Below, piece by piece: positions 1 through 9,743 of a stretch of 64,000 bases of DNA. The stretch comes from an uncultured Alphaproteobacteria bacterium. GTDB lineage: Bacteria; Pseudomonadota; Alphaproteobacteria; Rhodobacterales; Rhodobacteraceae. The position numbers were made by a program, and so were the translations under genes. Position 1 is the stretch's first letter, and the number at the start of each line of letters is the position of its first letter. The notes beneath the pieces were generated by a model, which saw nothing but the letters and a program-made list of their open reading frames with translations, did no database searches and was not told the origin of the DNA. The DNA lies in the NCBI GenBank assembly GCA_902619165.1, contig CACNDI010000008.1:1-64000 (forward strand), in the 5' to 3' direction.

Positions 1-1
1 A

Positions 2-97
2 TCACCTATTCATGATTTGACGCATGATCCAGTGCCTTCGGAATATAAAGGGGTGGCAAAAAACCACTATGTTTTAACAACGGATTGTGGGTATTAA
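2..97 (+). CDS. 3' end of oligopeptide/dipeptide ABC transporter ATP-binding protein (partial, truncated by window edge)
   Basis: Frame 2 reads [31 protein letters not shown], matching the C-terminus of the intact ATPase at 25037..26866 ([31 protein letters not shown]). Confidence 0.85.
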   Translation, partial: SPIHDLTHDPVPSEYKGVAKNHYVLTTDCGY

Positions 98-122
98 ATT
101 TTAAATTTAGAAAGTGTATATA

Positions 123-1100
123 ATGCAGAGTATGTTTAATAACATCAATCGAGCCCGTGAGGTATTGCAAGGAAAAATTGTAAATACACCAATCCTTAAA
201 TTGAATGAGGATGATATTCAGGAAATTCTGCCTGAGAATGCTGATGTGTTGATAAAGCTTGAATTATTTCAACAAACCGGTTCGTTTAAAGCGAGAGGTG
301 TGGCTATCGGACTAGAAACTCTAGAGGAAGAAAAAAAAGCACAAGGTATTGTAACCGTCACTGGAGGAAATCATGGCATCGCTACCGCTTGGGGTGCAAG
401 TCAATATAATATTTCCGCAAAAATTATTATGCCAAAGACTGCAGACCCATTTAGAATTAATAAATGCCGCAGTCTTGGCGCTCAAGTAATACTTGCTGAA
501 AATGTTGATGATGCCTTTGCGAAATTGGATGAAATCGAAAAGGATGAAAATCGTTTTGTGCTCCACCCATTTAATCAAGAAAACATGATAATTGGTTCAG
601 CTACTTGCTGTGCTGAGATTATAGAGCAGATGGGCGATATTGATATATTAATTATTCCGATCGGTGGAGGCGGTCTGATAGGTGGTATGGCGCACTATCT
701 TGAACAAATTGATTCGTCTGTTGAATTATTAGGCGTGGAGCCTACAGGAGCGGATAGTTTCGCACAAAGCTTAGAAAGTGATAGTGCGGTGAGAATTAAC
801 AAAGTGGAAACAATAGCCGACAGCTTAGGCGCGCCAATGGCCATGGACTTTTCTTTCAACATCGCAAAAAAGAGAGTACATCAAGTTGAAAAAGTTACTG
901 ATAATGAAATACGCAGAGCAATGATTACCATGAGAGATAGGCTTGGATTTATTGTTGAACCTGCCTGTGCTACCTCTTTAGCTGGACTGTTAGAGCGATA
1001 TAAAAAGAAATGTGAGGGTAAAAAAGTTGGAATAATTGCATGTGGCTCAAATATTTCATTCGAAAGATATAATGAAATATTAAAAGACTACAAAGACTAA
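123..1100 (+). CDS. Threonine/serine dehydratase-like PLP-dependent enzyme
   Basis: QTGSFKARG PLP-lysine motif, TGGNHG, GGGGLIGG; ORF 114..1100, ATG at 123 more likely as start. Confidence 0.85.
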   Translation: MQSMFNNINRAREVLQGKIVNTPILKLNEDDIQEILPENADVLIKLELFQQTGSFKARGVAIGLETLEEEKKAQGIVTVTGGNHGIATAWGASQYNISAKIIMPKTADPFRINKCRSLGAQVILAENVDDAFAKLDEIEKDENRFVLHPFNQENMIIGSATCCAEIIEQMGDIDILIIPIGGGGLIGGMAHYLEQIDSSVELLGVEPTGADSFAQSLESDSAVRINKVETIADSLGAPMAMDFSFNIAKKRVHQVEKVTDNEIRRAMITMRDRLGFIVEPACATSLAGLLERYKKKCEGKKVGIIACGSNISFERYNEILKDYKD

Positions 1101-1333
1101 CTCCACCACCTAAATAATCCAATTATCGCGGCACAGGAATAAAAGAATTGTAATAAAAGTATTCCACGATGACGATTTAAGTAGGCCCAGACTCCAATTG
1201 AAATAGCAGAAACTAAAAGTAAGAAAAACCCTATAACCTCCAAACCGAGGTTCAATGCTACGAATACTGAATAGAAGATTGCTGTAATTACCCCTAGCCA
1301 TTCAAAAATGTAATAATTTTTTTTTTTAATCAT
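1097..1333 (-). CDS. Small membrane protein, unknown function
   Basis: 78 aa with hydrophobic segments; start overlaps the stop of the upstream AMP-ligase, suggesting translational coupling. Confidence 0.5.
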   Translation of the reverse strand: MIKKKNYYIFEWLGVITAIFYSVFVALNLGLEVIGFFLLLVSAISIGVWAYLNRHRGILLLQFFYSCAAIIGLFRWWS

Positions 1334-2945
1334 TAGGTTTTCTCTTTTTTAAATGAGTAAAATTAAATACTCCGGTTAAGTGTCTGGGATCAAGATCTGG
1401 TTCAAATATCTTATGTTTAACAACTTTTTGGGTTCCAGTTACGGGAAGATCATCCATGAATAAGATATAGCCTGGGGCCTTGAAGTAGGCCATTTTTTCC
1501 AAGGCGTGATTGAAAAGACTTTCAGCTACCTCTTTAGATTCCTTCTTGCCATTTTCAAGAACTACGCAGGCCATAACCTCTTCCTCTCTAATATCATCTT
1601 TCACTGCTATGCAGGCAATCTTGGATACAATATCTATTTCAAAGAGGCAGTTCTCGACTTCTGCTGCAGCAATATTTTCTCCAGCACGCCTAATAATATT
1701 TTTTGCTCGATCAACAAAGTATAACATTCCCGTTTCATCCATAGTCACCGTATCACCAGTATGAAACCAGCCATTTTTCCATGCCTCTTCTGTTTCTTTT
1801 TCTTTGTTCAGATACCCACTAAAAGCTCCCGCTCTCGGTGTTTTCTCTGAATGCCTGACAACCATTTCACCTGGCTTTCCTATCTCCACTTCCTGATCAC
1901 TTTCATCTACTACCTTAACCTGAAGATCTTCTCGCGGTCTTCCCATTGCTCTAGTATGTATCTGCCTTGGTTCCTCGTTATTATAGAGCACTCGACACAT
2001 TTCTGTCATACCCCAGCACTCGATCAGTGGAATGCCAAACCGGGTCTCAAATTCTTGGTGCAAAGCTGGCTCGACTCCTGCACCGAAGCCTACTCTCAAT
2101 TTACCAAGAGATGCTTTTGTTGCAGACTGATCAGACAATAAAACAGCAATAATAACGCCCAAATAATGAAAAATTGTTGCTTCTGTCTCATTAATATCTT
2201 CCCACCAACTTGAAATACTGAAACGCTCTGGTTGAATGAGGCTATTCCCAGTAAGCATGGCTGCAAAAAAAGTAACTATGCCAGCATTTATATGGTAGCT
2301 CGGCAAGGGGTTCAAAATCTTATCTTTTCCAAAAGACAAACTTATTGGTGCTCCAATATTCGCATAGACTTCGCCACACATTAGCTCGTATTCATGGGAT
2401 AATATGCATCCCTTAGGTCTTCCTGTTGTTCCAGAAGTATAGAGTAAACTTGCTTCGGTTTTTCCGTGGACCTGTACTCCAAGATCAGATAAGGGCTTAA
2501 AAGTATTAATAGTTTCAATTTCGTCATAGGTAACTATTGGAACGGAAAGATCTTTGTGGGCTATGGCTGTTTTAAGTTGTTGCACGAAATGCTCTGCACA
2601 AATTGCTAAGACGGAACCACTATCTGCCAGCAAATACGCTGTCTCGTCAGGAGAATAATCAGGATTTATAGGCACTACTGAAACTCCGATTTTATTTAGT
2701 GCTAGTTTGACAATATAATGTGCTGGAGTAGACCCTAGCAAAGTAGCAACTCGCAAATTGTTGCCATAGCCATTATCTAAAAATATGGTAGATATCTTGC
2801 TAGCTTTCTCAAATGTTTCTTGATATGAGAAAGTCGTCATACATTTTTGATTTCTTGAAGGAGCTATTAAAAAAGGTGCAGAAGGTGTTTTTCTGCAAAT
2901 ATCTTCAAAGGATTTAAAAATGGTCAAATCTTGTTCACTCATTTG
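1326..2945 (-). CDS. AMP-dependent acyl-CoA synthetase/ligase
   Basis: LLYTSGTTGRPKGC, WGMTE, GWFHTGD motifs. ORF extends to 2996; MSEQDL start near 2945 preferred. Confidence 0.85.
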   Translation of the reverse strand, partial: QMSEQDLTIFKSFEDICRKTPSAPFLIAPSRNQKCMTTFSYQETFEKASKISTIFLDNGYGNNLRVATLLGSTPAHYIVKLALNKIGVSVVPINPDYSPDETAYLLADSGSVLAICAEHFVQQLKTAIAHKDLSVPIVTYDEIETINTFKPLSDLGVQVHGKTEASLLYTSGTTGRPKGCILSHEYELMCGEVYANIGAPISLSFGKDKILNPLPSYHINAGIVTFFAAMLTGNSLIQPERFSISSWWEDINETEATIFHYLGVIIAVLLSDQSATKASLGKLRVGFGAGVEPALHQEFETRFGIPLIECWGMTEMCRVLYNNEEPRQIHTRAMGRPREDLQVKVVDESDQEVEIGKPGEMVVRHSEKTPRAGAFSGYLNKEKETEEAWKNGWFHTGDTVTMDETGMLYFVDRAKNIIRRAGENIAAAEVENCLFEIDIVSKIACIAVKDDIREEEVMACVVLENGKKESKEVAESLFNHALEKMAYFKAPGYILFMDDLPVTGTQKVVKHKIFEPDLDPRHLTGVFNFTHLKKRKPND

Positions 2946-3096
2946 AAAATTTCCGAACTTTAAATGATATCTATTGTTATTCTTACCTAACGGCAATAAG
3001 ATTAATTAAAAGCTTTAATGGGGGAAAGACTTAATTTCATTATATATGATTATGACTCCATTTTCTTATAATTGGAATTAAGTTTTAAAGGGATTT

Positions 3097-4779
3097 ATGA
3101 ACAAAATTCAAAAGATCACAAAAGGGAAACGAGACTTCTTTTCTCCCAAGGGTAGGCAAGTCGATGATTCAGCAATAGATAGGGTTCGATACATCTTAGC
3201 TGGTTTGGATATCAAGAGAGATCTTCTTATAGAGGCGCTCCACAAAGTTCAAGATGCCTATGGATACATTAGTGCTGAAGATATGGCAGCATTGGCAGAA
3301 ATTTTCAAATTGTCTCAAGCTGAGCTTTATGAGGTAGGAAGTTTTTACCATCATTTCAAAATTGTAAAAGAAGATAGCAGAAAACCTTATAAATCAAAAT
3401 TAAGAATTTGTGATGGGTTATCATGTGAAATGGCGGGTGCACATGCACTTTTTAATTTGGTGAAAGATGAATTGTCAGCTGAAAAAATTGAGATTGAAAA
3501 AGTCCCCTGTATAGGTCGATGTGCCTCTGCACCTGCTGCACGGTTTAATAATTTACCTATCGATAATATGAATATAAAAAAAGTTAAAGAAATATACCGT
3601 GATGGAATGTCGTATGTCTTGAATCTACCTCAATACGAAGATCTCAACGAGTATGTTGGTAGGGGTGGATACCGAACACTCAATAAACTCAAAAAAAGGG
3701 AATTAAAATCAGAAAACCTTATAAAATTGATTTCAGACTCTAAACTAAGAGGTTTAGGCGGTGCAGGCTTTCCCGCTGGTAAAAAATGGGAAATTGTGAG
3801 TTCTTTCGAAGGACCACGTTTGATGACTGTGAACGGTGACGAGGGAGAACCCGGCACATTTAAAGATCGGTTTTGGTTAGAAAGAAAGCCACATCAGATG
3901 TTGGAAGGGGCCTTGATTGCAGCTCATATAGTTGAGTGTGAAAAAATTTACATTTATATGCGTGATGAATATCCTGAGGTATTAGAAATATTAAGAAGAG
4001 AAATAAGTGCAATAGAAGAAGAAAACATTTCAGATATTTCTATTGAATTAAGACGAGGTGCTGGTGCATATATTTGTGGTGAAGAAAGTGCTATGATAGA
4101 AAGCATAGAAGGTAAAAGAGGCTTGCCAAGACATAGACCGCCATATATTGCAGAGGTGGGTTTATTTGGAAGACCTACGCTAAATCATAATATAGAGACT
4201 TTAAACTGGCTCCCTGAAATAATTGAAAATGGAGTTGACTGGTTTAAAAGAAAGGGGTGGAATGAAGATCATTGCGGCGTGAGATCTTTTTCAGTATCAG
4301 GTCGAGTAAAAAATCCTGGAGTAAAAATTGCTCCAGCGGGAATACCTCTTCAACAGCTAATAGTCGACTATTGTGGGGGAATGCAACAGGGGCATACATT
4401 AAAGGCTTTTTTCCCTGGTGGAGCCTCTGGGGGAATACTTCCGGCCAATCTAGCATCATTACCACTCGATTTTGGAGTCTTTGAAGAGTATGGGGGGTTC
4501 ATCGGGTCCCATGCAATAGTGATATTATCTGATCACGATAATATCAAAGAGGCAGCCTTGAACACCATGCGTTTTTTTAAACATGAAAGTTGTGGGCAAT
4601 GTACGCCATGTAGATCTGGTACGGACAAAATGATAAGTTTACTAGAAGATAATAATAAGGAGTTAGATCTTTATAACGCTCTTATCAAAGTTATGAGTGA
4701 CAGTTCGATTTGTGGGCTAGGTCAAGCGGCTAGCAATTGTGTATCTCATCTTATCAAATATTTTCCAGAGGAGTTTTGA
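3097..4779 (+). CDS. NAD-dependent formate dehydrogenase beta subunit, NuoE-NuoF fusion
   Basis: N-terminal NuoE-like 2Fe-2S thioredoxin fold (CDGLSCEMAGA...CIGRCASAP), then NuoF-like FMN/NADH domain (LRGLGGAGFPAGKKW, NGDEGEPGTFKDR) and SCGQCTPCRSG 4Fe-4S motif. Confidence 0.9.
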   Translation: MNKIQKITKGKRDFFSPKGRQVDDSAIDRVRYILAGLDIKRDLLIEALHKVQDAYGYISAEDMAALAEIFKLSQAELYEVGSFYHHFKIVKEDSRKPYKSKLRICDGLSCEMAGAHALFNLVKDELSAEKIEIEKVPCIGRCASAPAARFNNLPIDNMNIKKVKEIYRDGMSYVLNLPQYEDLNEYVGRGGYRTLNKLKKRELKSENLIKLISDSKLRGLGGAGFPAGKKWEIVSSFEGPRLMTVNGDEGEPGTFKDRFWLERKPHQMLEGALIAAHIVECEKIYIYMRDEYPEVLEILRREISAIEEENISDISIELRRGAGAYICGEESAMIESIEGKRGLPRHRPPYIAEVGLFGRPTLNHNIETLNWLPEIIENGVDWFKRKGWNEDHCGVRSFSVSGRVKNPGVKIAPAGIPLQQLIVDYCGGMQQGHTLKAFFPGGASGGILPANLASLPLDFGVFEEYGGFIGSHAIVILSDHDNIKEAALNTMRFFKHESCGQCTPCRSGTDKMISLLEDNNKELDLYNALIKVMSDSSICGLGQAASNCVSHLIKYFPEEF

Positions 4780-4781
4780 TT

Positions 4782-7598
4782 ATGAGCCTCGATAATCCAA
4801 CGACTAATGAAAAAATATTTTTTACTTTAGATGGCAAACGTGTGGAAGCAACTAAAGGAGAAACCATTTGGCAAGTTGCTAAGAGATATGGAGTCACTAT
4901 TCCGCATCTTTGTTGGAAAGACGCCCCTGGGTATAGAGCGGATGGAAATTGCAGAGCATGTATGGTTGAAATAGAGGGTGAAAGAGTTTTAGCGGCTTCT
5001 TGTGTCAGAATACCCTCTGAGGGAATGTCGGTTAGATCACAGGGAGAAAGGGTCAATAGTAATAGGAAAATTGTTTTTGACCTCCTTGCTTCAGATATGC
5101 CGACTAAAGAGAAGAGCCCAGACCCAGAAGCCCATTTTTGGACGCAAGCGAAAAATGCAGATTTTGATAGACCGTCATTTCCAAGCAGTAAACCAGGTGC
5201 AAAAAACGAAATTCCTGTAGATAGTATATTCCGCGATGCGTCACATCCATCGATTTCAGTAAATCTTGATGCGTGCATAGCTTGTGGCCTTTGTGAAAGA
5301 GCTTGTAAGGAAGTTCAAGTTAATGATGTAATTGGTATGGCTAAAAGAGGTATTGATACAGCTCCTGTTTTTGATATAGAAGACCCTATGGGAGCATCCT
5401 CTTGTGTAGCATGTGGAGAATGCGTTCAGGCTTGCCCCACGGGTGCCTTGATGGAAAAGTCTTTGATGAATGCAGACTCAACTAAAAGAATAGCTTATCC
5501 AGAAAAAAAGATAGAAAGCGTTTGTCCATTTTGTGGTGTTGGGTGTCGTACCGAGGTAAGTGTAAAAGAAAATCGGATAATAAAGGTAGATGGTATCCAA
5601 GGTCCTGCAAATAGGGGTAAACTTTGTGTTAAAGGAAGGTTTGGAATGGACTATGTTATGCATCCTGAACGACTTACAAAACCTTTAATAAGAAGGAAAG
5701 GTGTCGAAAAGGAACCAGACTGCGCATACAATTTTTCAGATATAAATGAAATTTTCAGAGAAGCAACGTGGGAAGAAGCACTAGATTTAGCCGCTTCAAA
5801 GTTTTTGAAGATACTTAAACAAAAAGGAGGTCAAGCGCTTAGCGGATTTGGATCAGCTAAGGGAACAAACGAAGAGGCTTATTTATTCCAAAAACTTATT
5901 AGACAAGGCTTCGGCACTAATAATGTGGATCATTGTACAAGGCTATGCCATGCTTCAAGTGTTGCTGCTCTAATGGAAGGAATTGGGTCAGGGGCAGTAT
6001 CAGCGCCTTTCACGGCTGCAGATGACAGTGACTGTATTATGATAATAGGAGCAAGACCGGAACAAAACCATCCAGTCGCTGCAACTTACTTTAAACAGGC
6101 AGCCAAAAACGGGAAAAAATTAATTGTTATGGATCCGAGGAAACAGGGTTTAATGCGTTTAGCAAGCCATCCAGTTATATTTAATGCTGGTCGCGATGTC
6201 GCAATGCTCAATGCAATGATTAATGTTATAATTGAAGAGAACTTGTGCGACACACAATATATCCAAGCTAACGTGGACGGTTTCCAATCCTTGGTAGAGA
6301 ACGTAAAGGATTTCACCCCTGAGGCAATGGAGGAAGTCAGTGGGGTTAAGGCAGAGTATGTAAGAGAAATTGCACGAACATTTGCTACATCAAATAACAG
6401 TATAATTTTTTGGGGAATGGGTATCAGTCAGCATGTTCATGGAACCGATAATGCTCGCTGTCTAATAGCCTTATCGTTAATCACAGGTCAAATTGGTAGA
6501 AAAGGAACCGGGCTTCATCCTTTGAGAGGACAAAATAATGTTCAAGGCGCTTCTGACGCTGGCCTTATCCCAATAACATATCCTGACTATAAGTCAGTTG
6601 AGAATTTAGATATGCGTAAGCATTATGAGGATGCATGGGGAAGGTCTTTGGATCCTGTCAAAGGACTTACCGTAGTTGAAATTATGAATGCAATAAATGA
6701 TGGTGATATATCCGGAATGTATATTATGGGAGAAAATCCAGCTATGAGTGATCCGGATCAGCGGCACGCTAGACACGCTCTTTCAAAACTAGATAACCTC
6801 GTAGTTCAGGACATATTTTTTACTGAAACAGCTTGGTTTGCTGACATAATTTTTCCAGCCTCAGCTCAAGCAGAAAAGCTAGGTACATACACAAACTCTA
6901 ATAGGCAGATTCAATTAGGTCGACCGGTTTTAGAGATGCCGGGTGATGCGAGACAAGATTGGGAGTTGATAGTTGATTTAGCCAAAAGATGCGGGCTGAA
7001 ATGGGAATATGACAGTGTTTCAGATGTTTACAAAGAAATGGCAGGTCATATGAGAAGTTTAGATAATATAAGCTGGGATCGTTTGGAGAAAGAAGGATCG
7101 GTCTGCTATCCAAGCTTTGGTCCTGACTTACCTGGAGAGGAGGTTATATTTTTCTCTGGGTTTCCAACCGAGACAGGAAAAGCCAAAATTGTGCCAACTG
7201 ACCTTCTTCCTCCAGACGAATTGCCAGATGAAAGATATCCTTTTGTCTTAACCACTGGCAGGGTACTAGAACATTGGCATACAGGTGCAATGACAAGAAG
7301 AGCGTCGATGCTAGAAGCACAAGAGCCTATTCCAGTCGTAAGTATGCATCCAAGAGATGCAAAAATTCAGGGTTTCAATAAGGGTGACTGGGTTTGTGTA
7401 AGGACGAGAAGGGGAGAAATCGAGCTTCAACTCAAGCTCGATAGGGATGTTAGTGAAGGGATGCTGTTTATGCCATTTTGTTATGTTGAAGCACCTGCAA
7501 ACTTCTTAACTAACCCACAACTTGATCCATATGGAAAAATTCCTGAGTTTAAATTCTCAGCAGCACAAATAACTAGGTCAAAAAAAACAACAAACTAA
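4782..7598 (+). CDS. Formate dehydrogenase alpha subunit (molybdopterin, Cys-type)
   Basis: N-terminal 2Fe-2S (CWKDAPGYRADGNCRAC), two 4Fe-4S clusters, VCPFCGVGCRTEV, NVDHCTRLCHASSV (Cys at the usual Sec/Cys position), C-terminal molydopterin dinucleotide-binding domain. ATG at 4782 follows the beta stop. Confidence 0.93.
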   Translation: MSLDNPTTNEKIFFTLDGKRVEATKGETIWQVAKRYGVTIPHLCWKDAPGYRADGNCRACMVEIEGERVLAASCVRIPSEGMSVRSQGERVNSNRKIVFDLLASDMPTKEKSPDPEAHFWTQAKNADFDRPSFPSSKPGAKNEIPVDSIFRDASHPSISVNLDACIACGLCERACKEVQVNDVIGMAKRGIDTAPVFDIEDPMGASSCVACGECVQACPTGALMEKSLMNADSTKRIAYPEKKIESVCPFCGVGCRTEVSVKENRIIKVDGIQGPANRGKLCVKGRFGMDYVMHPERLTKPLIRRKGVEKEPDCAYNFSDINEIFREATWEEALDLAASKFLKILKQKGGQALSGFGSAKGTNEEAYLFQKLIRQGFGTNNVDHCTRLCHASSVAALMEGIGSGAVSAPFTAADDSDCIMIIGARPEQNHPVAATYFKQAAKNGKKLIVMDPRKQGLMRLASHPVIFNAGRDVAMLNAMINVIIEENLCDTQYIQANVDGFQSLVENVKDFTPEAMEEVSGVKAEYVREIARTFATSNNSIIFWGMGISQHVHGTDNARCLIALSLITGQIGRKGTGLHPLRGQNNVQGASDAGLIPITYPDYKSVENLDMRKHYEDAWGRSLDPVKGLTVVEIMNAINDGDISGMYIMGENPAMSDPDQRHARHALSKLDNLVVQDIFFTETAWFADIIFPASAQAEKLGTYTNSNRQIQLGRPVLEMPGDARQDWELIVDLAKRCGLKWEYDSVSDVYKEMAGHMRSLDNISWDRLEKEGSVCYPSFGPDLPGEEVIFFSGFPTETGKAKIVPTDLLPPDELPDERYPFVLTTGRVLEHWHTGAMTRRASMLEAQEPIPVVSMHPRDAKIQGFNKGDWVCVRTRRGEIELQLKLDRDVSEGMLFMPFCYVEAPANFLTNPQLDPYGKIPEFKFSAAQITRSKKTTN

Positions 7599-7674
7599 GT
7601 TTTGATTATAATTTATTCAATAAAGATAAACCCTATAGGACTTCGGTCTGATTTTATGATAGACTTTCTCTAGC

Positions 7675-7751
7675 GGTGACGTAGCTCAGCTGGATAGAGC
7701 ACCAGATTTCGGCTCTGGGGGTCGAGGGTTCGAATCCTTCCGTCATCGCCA
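7675..7751 (+). tRNA. tRNA-Arg (anticodon TCG)
   Basis: Hand-folded cloverleaf: acceptor GGTGACG/CGTCATC, D-arm GCTC..GAGC, anticodon stem CCAGA/TCTGG with loop TTTCGGC, T-arm GAGGG TTCGAAT CCTTC, encoded CCA. Confidence 0.95.
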
Positions 7752-9275
7752 TTAATTTTGTCCATAAATTACGTCTAGATTTATTTCAAAATCAGTTTCT
7801 ATTTTTCTTAATATCTCTGGGCTTAGGTGGCTCCTAAAATTGCTAGAAAGAGTTTTTTCAAGGTTTTTTCTGGCTTCGTTTAACATTGTATTATCTTTTT
7901 CTTTCATCCATAACTCTGGCGATAACCTTTTTGCCGATTTTGGATAATCAAAATCAGTACTCATTCTTTTCAAGGTATCAGGCTCTCCTAAAAAGTGCTT
8001 GTCTCGTTCAATTACTTGCCTTATTGACTCTAAATCATTGGTAAGCACTGGTACATCTATGCTACGCATTGAACTCAAAACTGATCCACATAGTTCATTA
8101 TCGAGAACGAAAGATTCAAGAGATACTCCCATTAGACCGCTTAGCATGCCGCTTGCTTGTGTTATTAAATTTACTCCTGACTGTGCTGATGTTGCTATTG
8201 AGAGAGCTTTCTCATAACCGGCTTGGTAATCTGGAATATTACTGTCTGATGCACCAGCGATTGATGAGTTTGGGATCTTGTAGTAATGCATCATTTGACT
8301 AAGCAAAGAGGTGGTTTGAGCTTGCTCTCCACTTCCTCCAGCCATTCCTCCTGTCCTTAGGTCGGTTACCATGGCTCTAGGACCACAAATAACTTTTGAA
8401 TATGGATCTAAAAGCCAACATATTAACAAACCTGATAATGCCTCAGCAATCGTTTGACAGACTGATCCAACAATGCTGACTGGGCTAGAGGCACCTCTCT
8501 GTCCAAAAACGTTTGCCATAACAGGGATACCGTATTTGACACTTTCTCTCATAACTTCGCATGCTTCAACATCTAACCTAAGTGGAGGAATTATGAAATT
8601 TATATTTAAAGACAAAAAAGGTGATCGCCTAAAAGCGTCTTCTCCACCAGCTATAAGGTAGCAGACTTCTGCCAAGGGTCTTACAGTAGTAGAGTTGGCA
8701 ACACTTGTTATGACATGTTTATTGGTAGCAGATAAAGATATAACAGCTGTATAGATATCCATCAGGTGTGGGTCTGCAATATCAGTCAGCACTAACGGCC
8801 TTGAGAAAAAACTCAGATTATCTAACCTATCAACAACTCTGGCTGCATTTAAGAGATCTTTCCCCAAAGAGGGGCGATAAATTTGTTTTTCATAGTCTAA
8901 AATAAGCGGAGCAGCACCCCCTGTTCCAAAATAAACATTTCCTTTTGACAGATCTAAGTAGTTCTCTCGATTTTGTTGATGCAATAAAATTTTGTTGTTG
9001 AACGATTTTAGGCACTGATCAATAAGGCCTAATCCAAAGCAGAACCGATCATTTTTTCTAATAATCGTTTTATTATCAATAAAAATTTCTAAAAATTTCG
9101 GAAGTTGCTCAAAGCCTATTTCAGACAGAATGTGCTGAACCCCAGCATGGATCTGGGCCTTGTCTTTTTCTGATAGCGTGTTGAGACCGCTGCCAAACAC
9201 GCTTAAATTTTTAGATTTATCAAATCCAATGCTCTCTTGAGCTCCACGGGAGCGTGATCCTCTTCGTCGACTCAT
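7752..9275 (-). CDS. Trimethylamine methyltransferase (MttB) family protein, non-pyrrolysine type
   Basis: MttB-superfamily sequence (GGMAGGSGEQAQTTSLLSQMMHYYKIPNSSIAGASDSNIPDYQAGYEKA); 507-codon frame without internal TAG. Confidence 0.85.
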   Translation of the reverse strand: MSRRRGSRSRGAQESIGFDKSKNLSVFGSGLNTLSEKDKAQIHAGVQHILSEIGFEQLPKFLEIFIDNKTIIRKNDRFCFGLGLIDQCLKSFNNKILLHQQNRENYLDLSKGNVYFGTGGAAPLILDYEKQIYRPSLGKDLLNAARVVDRLDNLSFFSRPLVLTDIADPHLMDIYTAVISLSATNKHVITSVANSTTVRPLAEVCYLIAGGEDAFRRSPFLSLNINFIIPPLRLDVEACEVMRESVKYGIPVMANVFGQRGASSPVSIVGSVCQTIAEALSGLLICWLLDPYSKVICGPRAMVTDLRTGGMAGGSGEQAQTTSLLSQMMHYYKIPNSSIAGASDSNIPDYQAGYEKALSIATSAQSGVNLITQASGMLSGLMGVSLESFVLDNELCGSVLSSMRSIDVPVLTNDLESIRQVIERDKHFLGEPDTLKRMSTDFDYPKSAKRLSPELWMKEKDNTMLNEARKNLEKTLSSNFRSHLSPEILRKIETDFEINLDVIYGQN

Positions 9276-9304
9276 AGAAGCGTTTTTTTAATAGACTAAA
9301 AAGC

Positions 9305-9511
9305 TTAATCGACTTTTATATTAATGGCAGATTTACGACCATCTTCGGAAGTCTCTATTTCAAAGGAAACCTCTTGGTCCTCATCAAGTCTTTTCAGACC
9401 TGCGGCCTGCACAGCAGTGATATGGACAAAAACGTCCTTGTCTTCACCCTCTGGTGCTATGAAACCGTAGCCCTTTTTTTGGTTGAACCACTTTACGATA
9501 CCTTTAGTCAT
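9305..9511 (-). CDS. Cold-shock domain protein
   Basis: [37 protein letters not shown] is a canonical CSD. Confidence 0.96.
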   Translation of the reverse strand: MTKGIVKWFNQKKGYGFIAPEGEDKDVFVHITAVQAAGLKRLDEDQEVSFEIETSEDGRKSAINIKVD

Positions 9512-9743
9512 ACTACATCTCCTTTGACCGTCTATATTTCCGATCTTTTAGTCTGTATCCTGAGCAATAATCTCGACACATAAGATAGAATAGAAAAGCA
9601 TAACCTATCCTCAAAAAATCGTTGATGATAGCGATAGACTAATTACATTGTCTTTTCAATTTATTTTTTGTTATTTTGGTTTTTTTGTTAAACTCAGTGA
9701 TATCTCTGTAATACTTGAGAATTTTAAATTAAAGGAAATTACC

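Noticed and set aside
4754-5278. 174-aa minus-strand ORF
   Set aside because: Antisense to the well-supported formate dehydrogenase alpha subunit N-terminus; no recognisable motif.
7638-7649. GGAC-TTCG-GTCT mini-hairpin between the formate dehydrogenase and the tRNA as a terminator
   Set aside because: Stem is only 4 bp including a G-U pair; too weak to claim without transcript data.
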